Assembly: GCA_016284295.1 (NCBI GenBank)
Contig: JAEEOP010000027.1
Span: 1-64,000, forward strand
Origin: Methanomassiliicoccaceae archaeon
GTDB lineage: Archaea > Thermoplasmatota > Thermoplasmata > Methanomassiliicoccales > Methanomethylophilaceae
Direction: 5' to 3'
DNA: 64,000 nt
Part shown: piece after piece, positions 1 through 7,880 of the stretch
How positions within the stretch are numbered: the stretch's first letter is position 1
How the letters are laid out: each line of letters opens with the position of its first letter
Position numbers and translations under genes: made by a program
Notes under the pieces: model-generated
Told to the model about the DNA's origin: nothing
Databases searched by the model: none
The model's input: only the letters and a program-made list of their open reading frames with translations

Positions 1-66
1 CACATAGACCTGTTCTTGAGGATACTGGAAGCTCTCGAGATCGACCCGGATCATCTGCTGGGATGA
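1..66 (+). CDS. C-terminal fragment of a probable XRE-type HTH regulator (truncated by window edge)
   Basis: Frame 1 reads ...HIDLFLRILEALEIDPDHLLG then TGA; this tail is typical of XRE/Cro repressor domains. Confidence 0.5.
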   Translation, partial: HIDLFLRILEALEIDPDHLLG

Positions 67-213
67 GGCAACGGTCCGATAATTGGCAGCGGACGCTATG
101 CAGAAATCGGAATAATTCAAGGAGATGTGCCGAATTCACGTAGAATGGTCCGGCCGGACCTTTTTCGTATCCGACCGGACTTGGGTTAGGAAGGATGCTT
201 CCGATCATCCTGC

Positions 214-255
214 CCGGCAACCCATACTGCAAGGATTCCTTGCAGGAGTTGCCGG
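214..255. terminator. Long intergenic stem-loop (3' side of the acyltransferase gene)
   Basis: Outer arms CCGGCAAC/GTTGCCGG (214-221/248-255); inner arms CTGCAAGGA/TCCTTGCAG (227-235/237-245). Confidence 0.45.
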
Positions 256-272
256 ATAGGAAGCGATCGACC

Positions 273-1451
273 TCACTCTTTCGATTCCTTCCTCTTCTGA
301 ATCAGTTTGGGGACGTACTCGGCCACAAGCACAATCACGATGACTGCTACCAACCAGTACACGACACTCTCTCCGATAGGGGTCACAGGGAACGTATAGG
401 TTGACATGAGCTCATGGAACGGAGCCATCATCAGCTTGATCACGAATATGTGCAGGCAGATGATTGCGATACTGTGCCTTCCCGCGGTGGCCAGTGCCTT
501 GTTGAGCAGCGGTATCCTCGCGAACAGTGAACCGAGGAACAGCAGGGCCATGTTGGTGAATACGGCCGCTATGAAGTACGAGTATGCCGACCAGCCGCCG
601 TAGTCTCCGAACACCATCGTATCGAAACCGGTACCGGTCGGAAGTACGAAGACCATGAGCGCGCCAAGAGCCAAGGACACTATGAAGAACGCCCAAAGCT
701 TAGGATTCTTGAGACTGCTGGTCTCCATCCATTCCACCAGACCTTTCTTTCCTATAGCCGCACCGAACAGCATGAATGCTGCAGCAAGCGGCGAGAGCTG
801 AGCGTAAAACGGCAGCCTCATGTTGACGAACTCGATCAAAAGTGCGGTACATGCGATGAGTACCACTATCGAGATGATGAGCTTCTTCGGATCATCCAGT
901 ACCTTGTCCGCCAGGAGATAGAAGAGCACGAATGCCACGAGCATCAGCTGCAGGAAGTAGTATCCGTTGTAGACGAAGCACATTCCCACGATTATGCTCG
1001 GATCGTAACCCGTATAGGGCTGGAATACGAGAACGCCTCCAAGGACCGCTTTGTAACTCGGATAGAGGTCTTCCCATGTCGGCCCCTGGCCCAGCAATGT
1101 CAGGTAAACATAAAGAATGGTCGGCAGAACGATCAGTCCGACGACGATCGGGATGATCAGCTGCTTTACACGCCTGATGATGTTCTCCTTGGCACTCCTT
1201 TTGGGTCTGAAGAAATACCCTGAGGATATGAAGAACATCATCATACCAAGGTAGAGCATCTGTATGTATATCGGTGAAGATATGCCCGGTCTGGCCTCGC
1301 CGGTATCGCTCGGAGTGATCGGATCGACTGGCGCATCCGTACCCGCGAGGAAGACCAGATGGACCATGACGATGCCTATCATCAGTATGCCTTTCAGGAC
1401 GTCCAATGTCATGATACGATTGGGCTTTCCTGTACTATCTTCAGTCTGCAT
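273..1451 (-). CDS. Acyltransferase 3 family membrane protein
   Basis: 392 aa, multiple TM segments, N-terminal LDVLKGILMIGIVMVHL typical of acyltransferase_3. Confidence 0.75.
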   Translation of the reverse strand: MQTEDSTGKPNRIMTLDVLKGILMIGIVMVHLVFLAGTDAPVDPITPSDTGEARPGISSPIYIQMLYLGMMMFFISSGYFFRPKRSAKENIIRRVKQLIIPIVVGLIVLPTILYVYLTLLGQGPTWEDLYPSYKAVLGGVLVFQPYTGYDPSIIVGMCFVYNGYYFLQLMLVAFVLFYLLADKVLDDPKKLIISIVVLIACTALLIEFVNMRLPFYAQLSPLAAAFMLFGAAIGKKGLVEWMETSSLKNPKLWAFFIVSLALGALMVFVLPTGTGFDTMVFGDYGGWSAYSYFIAAVFTNMALLFLGSLFARIPLLNKALATAGRHSIAIICLHIFVIKLMMAPFHELMSTYTFPVTPIGESVVYWLVAVIVIVLVAEYVPKLIQKRKESKE

Positions 1452-1665
1452 GGAAGTTTAATCGGTCTTGACTATTAAGTACTTTAAGAAACCGAACGAT
1501 TCAGATTCGCCTGCGATGAGATTGTACGGGTGAGACACCTCAACTTCAGCATACAACCGTCGTACAGACATCTGGCTATGGGGAACATGAGCTCTGGCAT
1601 CGTTGTTATGAACCGTTTTATATCACACAGACGATGCCTAAATGTTGCATCCGAAGGAGGATACT

Positions 1666-3297
1666 ATGAGATATGGAATCGCCTTAGATTTGGGAACCAG
1701 CGGATTCCGCTGCCAGGCAGTGGACCTGGATTCCAAGAAGACTATGGCCACGGCAGTCACCGAGCGCCACCCCATTCCGGGAATGAATGTCATCGATCAC
1801 GTCAACTATGCTATGGAGGTAGGGGAGGATCTGGCCAACAGCCTCATGATCTCCGCCATCAACAATCTGTTCAAGGAGTTCAACATCGACCTCTCCTGCG
1901 TGGAGACGATCGCCGTCTGCGGTAACCCGTTCCAGCTTTCTCTCTTCCAGAACATCGAGATCAGGGACCTCGCCTACGCAGGTAAGAACAAGATCGCCTC
2001 CCTGGGGATCGTGTCTCCCGACAGGAACGGAGCCGTCCTCGACGCATCCGCCATCGGACTCGTCGGCATGCCCAAAGCGAAGGTCATCATCCCGCCCGCG
2101 GTCACCCACGAGATCGGTGCCGATGCGATGGCAATGATGATGATGACTGACATCCTCGACGAGAAGGAGCCCTGTATCGTCGTCGACTACGGAACCAACG
2201 CCGAGATGGCCCTCGTTGTCAACGGGAACATCTACACCGGTTCCGCAGCGGCCGGACCCGCCCTCGAGGGTCAGCAGATCGAGAGGGGAATGCTCGCAGC
2301 CCCCGGCGCGCTCAGCGAGATCGAGATCACCGACAAGGGATGGAGATGCTACGTCCTCGACGACACCATCGCCACACAGATGGGAGACCTCATCGACCCC
2401 ATCACAGGAAAGGTCCTCGAGGAAGGTCCCATGCACGGCAAGGCGGTCGGAATCACCGGTACCGGTGTCATCGCAGCCCTCGCCAACGGTATGAAGACAG
2501 GCATCATACAGAACTCGAAGATCAAGACCGAGAGCGGATACCTCGTCCTCCAGGACGGCATCAGGATCAGCTCCAAGGATGTCGAGGAGGCTGGAAAGGC
2601 CATCGGTGCCCTCCGCTGCGGATTCCTCACGCTCATGGATGCCGCCGGCGTCTGGGTGGATGACATCCAGAAGGCATACATGTCCGGAGCATCCGGTCTG
2701 TATGTGGACCCCATCAAGGCAATGGAGGTCGGAATGGTCACTCCCGGAGCGAGGAGGATCGTCCAGTTCGGAAACACCTCCATCGGAATGGCGAGGAAGA
2801 TCATCTTCGGAGAGATCACCCTCGACGAGCTAAAGGTCTTCGCCAAGAAGCTCCTCGCCCAGCACGTCATGTTCGCCACATCCGACATCTTCCAGAAGAT
2901 CTACTCCATCGAGTACTCCTTCTGGTGCGGAGGAATGCCCTTCAGCGAGTACAACAACATGCTCGAGATGTACGACATCAAGAAGATCCCCGAACTCCCG
3001 GCACCCGAGACCATCGATCACAAGCGTCTCGCGATCAGGGACCTGCCCGACACCGAGGAGTGCAAGGTGCACATCATCCAGGCGGGTACCACGACCACCG
3101 GAGTCCTCGACGGATGCATCGGATGTCAGAAGTGCGTCAAGGAATGCCCTGAGAAGGCCCTGACGATCATCAAGAAGGATACCGGCAACATCGCCGAGAT
3201 CAAGACCGACAGATGCGGAGGAACCGCCTGCAGGAGATGCGAATCGGTCTGTCCCAAGCAGTGCCTCCACACCCTCGAGCTCAGGCCCCTCGCCTGA
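1666..3297 (+). CDS. ramA: Methylamine methyltransferase corrinoid protein reductive activase (RamA-like)
   Basis: N-terminal MRYGIALDLGTSGFR ASKHA-type domain and two C-terminal 4Fe-4S motifs (CIGCQKCVKECP, CGGTACRRCESVCP); SD 'ggagg' just upstream of the ATG at 1666. Confidence 0.85.
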   Translation: MRYGIALDLGTSGFRCQAVDLDSKKTMATAVTERHPIPGMNVIDHVNYAMEVGEDLANSLMISAINNLFKEFNIDLSCVETIAVCGNPFQLSLFQNIEIRDLAYAGKNKIASLGIVSPDRNGAVLDASAIGLVGMPKAKVIIPPAVTHEIGADAMAMMMMTDILDEKEPCIVVDYGTNAEMALVVNGNIYTGSAAAGPALEGQQIERGMLAAPGALSEIEITDKGWRCYVLDDTIATQMGDLIDPITGKVLEEGPMHGKAVGITGTGVIAALANGMKTGIIQNSKIKTESGYLVLQDGIRISSKDVEEAGKAIGALRCGFLTLMDAAGVWVDDIQKAYMSGASGLYVDPIKAMEVGMVTPGARRIVQFGNTSIGMARKIIFGEITLDELKVFAKKLLAQHVMFATSDIFQKIYSIEYSFWCGGMPFSEYNNMLEMYDIKKIPELPAPETIDHKRLAIRDLPDTEECKVHIIQAGTTTTGVLDGCIGCQKCVKECPEKALTIIKKDTGNIAEIKTDRCGGTACRRCESVCPKQCLHTLELRPLA

Positions 3298-3307
3298 ACA
3301 TAAAACC

Positions 3308-3323
3308 GCCCCCGAAAGGGGGC
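3308..3323 (+). terminator. Hairpin terminator after ramA
   Basis: GCCCCC-GAAA-GGGGGC followed by a T-rich stretch. Confidence 0.5.
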
Positions 3324-3343
3324 ATTTATTGTTTGTAGAATTA

Positions 3344-4093
3344 TCAATCGTCGTTGTCGTGGAAGTCGCGCCTCTCCATGCCGAGACGCTCCATGATGGC
3401 GTAGAGCATGTCCTTCACCTCATAGACATCGCTCCTGACCATGGCAATCTGCGTCTTCACGGCCTGGATCTGCTGCTCGTTCTCAAGGATCTTGTCCTGG
3501 AACTCCTTGCTGACTCCGGATGCCGACGGGGATCTGAGCCCTTCGGATTTCAGGGCCTTGATCTTGTTGATCGTGTTGTCGCGCTTGAAGCGGAGCTTGT
3601 TAGACTCCTCCTCCAGGCGCTTCTTCTCGCCGACATCGTCGTTGATGTCCGCCTCCATGATCTTCTGATCCATGATCGTCAGCTTCTCGGTGATGCTCTT
3701 CACCTCGGCGTTGAGCTCATCGATATCGTCGGATTCGGGGACCTCGTAGCCCTCGTACGCCTTGGCCGCGATGGCGTTCCTGGCGTTGGTCTCCTCTATG
3801 AGTGTCTTCCTATAATCCCTTCCGACAGGTTCGAACGATGCCCCTATCGCATACACGCTCGCGTTGAGGTTCCTGCTGGCAAGCGGGAGCTCAAGACCTG
3901 CTTCGATGTAGGAATACTCGATCTCCTTCTTGCGGGCCTGGTACTGGGCTATGAGGCGGTCTATCTCCGCCATGCATGCCTTGTCCTCCTCTGTGGGCTC
4001 TCCCTTCTCGACGATCTTGGCCTTCTAGGATGCCAGATGGTCGGACTGCTTTCCAAGGAAACGGATCTCCCTCTCGTATTTGGTTGCGGTCAT
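3344..4093 (-). CDS. Coiled-coil protein with an in-frame TAG codon (4025-4027); candidate Pyl/amber readthrough gene
   Basis: The supplied ORF 3344..3973 continues upstream in the same frame as MTATKYEREIRFLGKQSDHLAS-[TAG]-KAKIVEKGEPTEEDKACMAEIDRLIAQYQ...; GGAGAGGA lies just upstream of the ATG at 4093. Confidence 0.6.
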
Positions 4094-4202
4094 CTTCCTC
4101 TCCTGCTCTCCGAATAGGGGTGCGCCTATATATAGAAGTCCATTTTGACCAGTATTAGCCAGATGCCCCAGGAATCAAATAGGACGGCTTGCATGGACGG
4201 GC

Positions 4203-4541
4203 ATGGAAGAGCTATGCAACAGGAACCCTGCTGACGACAGGGATCTGCACCACAAGATCGAGACTTTCCTCAGGGACAGGAGCCGCGATGCCGTGCTCGG
4301 CATGAGGAGGATGGGGCGCAGCAACCTCGTTCAGGAGACCGCGGAGATATGCGGGATGCTGGATCTTTCCTATTCTATCTATCCCGATACATCGGGAAAG
4401 GATGTCATAATCTTCGACGAATGGTACGATATGGAGGATGTGATAAAGGACATCCTGTGCAAAAGGTTGGGCGTGGACATAATCTACGGTCAGGACCTGT
4501 GCCATCAAGTGCCAGCAATCGCCAGAATGAAGAAGAATTAA
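4203..4541 (+). CDS. Hypothetical protein, 112 aa
   Basis: ORF between convergent/divergent neighbours; plausible codon usage. Confidence 0.55.
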   Translation: MEELCNRNPADDRDLHHKIETFLRDRSRDAVLGMRRMGRSNLVQETAEICGMLDLSYSIYPDTSGKDVIIFDEWYDMEDVIKDILCKRLGVDIIYGQDLCHQVPAIARMKKN

Positions 4542-4574
4542 AGGGTTTAGAGACGATTGGTCTCGTCTGCAGGA

Positions 4575-4736
4575 TCACTCGATGGCGCCTGCAGGACACT
4601 CATCGATGCATGCACCGCAGTCGACGCACTTTCCGGCGTCGATGACGGCGATGTCTCCGATGGTGATAGCGTCAGAGGGGCACGCGTCTGCGCATGCTCC
4701 GCATCCAACACAGTCTGCCTCTTTAACTGTCGGCAT
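4575..4736 (-). CDS. 2[4Fe-4S] ferredoxin, 53 aa (below the ORF-track cutoff)
   Basis: Minus-strand translation MPTVKEADCVGCGACADACPSDAITIGDIAVIDAGKCVDCGACIDECPAGAIE*; two CxxCxxCxxxCP motifs. Confidence 0.92.
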   Translation of the reverse strand: MPTVKEADCVGCGACADACPSDAITIGDIAVIDAGKCVDCGACIDECPAGAIE

Positions 4737-4932
4737 TTTAGTAACCTCGAGCCGACCATTGTGTGTGAGTATTTAGCCCAATCGCTTGCTGGCTAATCTA
4801 ACAATTTTTAGTCTTGGCAAAGAATCAGGCCTTTGACGGTCATGGACCGATGGACTATCGGAATGGCATGGCTGACGCCATCCATGACGAATGATTCCCT
4901 CCTTTCAGAGGCACCGAGCGGAATTCCCGGAT

Positions 4933-5409
4933 TCAGAACTTCATCTGCGACAGCATCTTCGGGTTCATGAAGACGCCGTTCCTGTAGGCCCCGACCTTGG
5001 TGTCGATGACCTGCTCCTCGCCGCGTGCAACATCGACGAACAGCTCCTCCGCGGAGAGTGAACCGACGGACTGGACCTCCTTGACCTGGACCTCCACCTT
5101 GGGGCGTGTCCTGTAGAGTCCGACCATGACGTTGGGCTGTGCCCTCGTCGTCACCGCGTTACCGTCGTTGAACAGTGCGCTCTCAGGAACCTTGGAGAAA
5201 TAGACCTCGACACCATCATCGATGCTATACTTCTCGAATCCGTCGCTTCCCAGCTCCTTCCTTCCCCTTGAATACGTACACGAATCGGTCGACACGACGT
5301 TCGGGGAGGATCCCGCCGAAGACGCAGAAGGCTGGCCTGTCTGAGGTGCCTTCATACGCTTGAACAAATCTTGACAGCTTCCGCTACTATCCTGAGTGCT
5401 ATCACCCAT
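4933..5409 (-). CDS. Hypothetical protein, 158 aa
   Basis: Single ORF with a low-complexity N-terminus and an ordered C-terminal half. Confidence 0.55.
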   Translation of the reverse strand: MGDSTQDSSGSCQDLFKRMKAPQTGQPSASSAGSSPNVVSTDSCTYSRGRKELGSDGFEKYSIDDGVEVYFSKVPESALFNDGNAVTTRAQPNVMVGLYRTRPKVEVQVKEVQSVGSLSAEELFVDVARGEEQVIDTKVGAYRNGVFMNPKMLSQMKF

Positions 5410-5552
5410 GCTATCCCATCCAGGGGTTTTAACGCATTCCTGTAATATAAAGGTAGAACCTAAACACTGGCTGCTGGCGCGTCATATCAGCCTGTTCATC
5501 CTAGAGCCTGGAACAACTAATTTATCTTCCCATTGAATGCGAGGGGACGTTA

Positions 5553-5845
5553 GGAGATGGAGGGTGGCCGACGGTAGTCCGCAAGGACGGCTGAGGAAGT
5601 TCCCTCCTCCAAGGGCAAGATGGACAGGCGTAAGCCTGTACGGCGAGAGCCGTGGCAAGGGCCCAGAAACGACACAGACTCGGTCAAAGGATGATCCGTC
5701 AGACGGTGACGTTCCCGAGGATTTGGTGAAACGGCGACTCCCCATCGGAGCAAGTTCATACAACGGGAAAGACCTGCCCGGGACCCGTGGGTAGAACGCG
5801 AAGTTGAATGCCACCTGAAACAGAAGGGGGGCTACTACCATCACC
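5553..5845 (+). ncRNA. rnpB: RNase P RNA
   Basis: Conserved-region-like strings 'ggctgaggaagttccctcc', 'acggcgagagccgtggcaagggcccagaaacgac', 'ggtgaaacggcgac', 'gggtagaacgcgaag', 'acagaaggggggctact'; P1-like closure ggagatgg (5553-5560)/ccatcacc (5838-5845), one mismatch. Confidence 0.85.
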
Positions 5846-5868
5846 TGACACCTTCAGAGGTCATCAAC

Positions 5869-7092
5869 ATGATGCTTAATCGCTGTCCGAAATGTTCGAA
5901 GAGCACAGGAATAAGGACCATCCCCACCAAGGAGACCTTGGACAGGGTGCTGCCGCTCCTTGAGAAGGCAGGCATGGGAAAGCCGGAGAACATTACCAGC
6001 ACGGACAACGTCGGCATCCCCGTTTTCTCGGTCGACAGGCAGCACACCGCGCTGGGCAAACCCAAATATTACAACGGAAAAGGCCCCACGGTGGAGCAGG
6101 CCGAGGCCTCCGCCGTCATGGAAGCCATCGAAAGATACAGCGCAGAACAGCGTGAATCTGATGAGGTCGTGTACGGCACATACGCCCAGGCGAAGGAGGT
6201 CATGCTGACCTGCAATCCGGTCGACCTGATCCTTCCGTTGCGCGTCCTCGACCATTACAACAAGAACTCCGAGATCGCATGGGTCGAGGCGTTCGAGATG
6301 TTCAGGGGAGAGCCCATCTGGGTGCCCGCATGCGCGGTGTTCTACCCTTATGTCCCTGACGATGACCTGCAGCTCTTCAGCTGGCATACCAACGGCATAG
6401 CCGCAGGGAACACTATGGAGGAGGCCATCCTCCACGCCCTCTTCGAGGACATCGAGAGGGACGCCTGGTCCATCTGCGAGTACAGGGACTACACCAATGC
6501 GGACGTCCTGATCAGGGATAAGGATTCGGTACCTGCGCAGCTTATCAAGAAGTTCAACGAACAGGGCATCGAGATCCATCTCAAGGACCTTACTACAGAT
6601 ATCGGCGTGACTACCATCGGGGCTGCGGCGGACGACACCCGCACCAAGGATCCCGAGCTCCTGACCATCGGTGTCGGAACGCATCTGGACCCGCAAATCG
6701 CCGCAATCAGGGCAATCACCGAGGTTGCCCAGAGCAGAACCACCCACAAGCACGGGATGAAGATCAACGCCCAGCTGCAGAAGGTCACGCAGGAGATGGG
6801 CTATGAGAAGATCAAGAAGGTGAACCACATGTGGTTCGGCGAGAACCAGAAGAAGATCTATCTGGAGGATATGCCGGACAGGTCCACCGATTATGTGCTG
6901 GACGACATCGAGGTCGTCCTGGGAGACCTCATGAACGCAGGATTCGACCAGGTCATCTGCGCAGACCTCACTCGCCCGGAGCTCGGCGTACCCGCAGTTA
7001 GGATGATCGTGCCCGGTCTCGAGGTCTGCACCATGGATCCAGAACGCGAGGGCGGAAGGCTCCGCGGCATGTGGCCCCCGCAGAGGATGTGA
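5869..7092 (+). CDS. ycaO: YcaO-type methanogenesis marker protein 1 (McrA glycine thioamidation family)
   Basis: CPKCSKSTGIRTIPTKETLDRVLPLLEKAGM..., QAEASAVMEAIERYSAEQ typical of methanogen YcaO. Confidence 0.8.
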   Translation: MMLNRCPKCSKSTGIRTIPTKETLDRVLPLLEKAGMGKPENITSTDNVGIPVFSVDRQHTALGKPKYYNGKGPTVEQAEASAVMEAIERYSAEQRESDEVVYGTYAQAKEVMLTCNPVDLILPLRVLDHYNKNSEIAWVEAFEMFRGEPIWVPACAVFYPYVPDDDLQLFSWHTNGIAAGNTMEEAILHALFEDIERDAWSICEYRDYTNADVLIRDKDSVPAQLIKKFNEQGIEIHLKDLTTDIGVTTIGAAADDTRTKDPELLTIGVGTHLDPQIAAIRAITEVAQSRTTHKHGMKINAQLQKVTQEMGYEKIKKVNHMWFGENQKKIYLEDMPDRSTDYVLDDIEVVLGDLMNAGFDQVICADLTRPELGVPAVRMIVPGLEVCTMDPEREGGRLRGMWPPQRM

Positions 7093-7093
7093 G

Positions 7094-7765
7094 ATGTTCA
7101 AGGGGATCAGGGCCGTAGGCTTCGACCTTGACGGGACGTATCTAAACACCCATGTCGACTACGGAAGGATCGACAGGGCGGACAGGGATGCGTGCATCAG
7201 GCACGGAATACCGTTCGACGAAATCGAATTCAAGACCGTGAAGAGGCTCAGAGCGCCCATAAGGGAATGGCTGGAGTCCCACGGAAGGGGCGGGGAGTTC
7301 TCTGCGGTCAGCAAGGAGATCGACGATGAGCTCACGGCCACAGAACTTCTGTACCTCGATGAGGCCAAGCCCTTCCCCGGAAGCCTGGAATCCGTGCACG
7401 AGCTGAGATCCAAAGGCTACAAGGTAGGGCTCCTCACCCGCGGAAGCCATGAGTACGGTGTGAAGGCCCTGACGAAGATGGGCGTTCTGGACTACTTCGA
7501 TGCCATCGTTGGAAGGGACTACAGGGACTACGATGATGCCAAACCCTCGCCGAAGGCGATGCTCTACTTCGCTGATGAATTGGGCGTCAGGCCCGAGGAG
7601 ATACTATACCTCGGCGACAACCGCACGGACTTCTATTCCGCCAGGGATGCCGGTGCGAGATTCATCGGAGTACTGTCGGGATCCATGTCCAGAGAGGATT
7701 GGCTGAAGGAAGACCCTGAAATGGTCGTCACCGATTATGCAGGCGACGTCATGAAGTTCCTCTGA
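7094..7765 (+). CDS. HAD-superfamily hydrolase
   Basis: GFDLDGTYLNT, LLTRGS, YLGDNRTD motifs. Confidence 0.85.
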   Translation: MFKGIRAVGFDLDGTYLNTHVDYGRIDRADRDACIRHGIPFDEIEFKTVKRLRAPIREWLESHGRGGEFSAVSKEIDDELTATELLYLDEAKPFPGSLESVHELRSKGYKVGLLTRGSHEYGVKALTKMGVLDYFDAIVGRDYRDYDDAKPSPKAMLYFADELGVRPEEILYLGDNRTDFYSARDAGARFIGVLSGSMSREDWLKEDPEMVVTDYAGDVMKFL

Positions 7766-7840
7766 TGCGGAACAATCTCTGAATGGACGGTCCGACTTCA
7801 GGACCGCCATTCGTCACAAGTATAGAATCTGTAAGGATGC

Positions 7841-7859
7841 CGCCCCGGCAAGGGGCGGA
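7841..7859. terminator. Hairpin between convergent genes
   Basis: CCGCCCC-GGCAA-GGGGCGG. Confidence 0.45.
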
Positions 7860-7880
7860 AATGGTTTGGAAGTGACTTGA

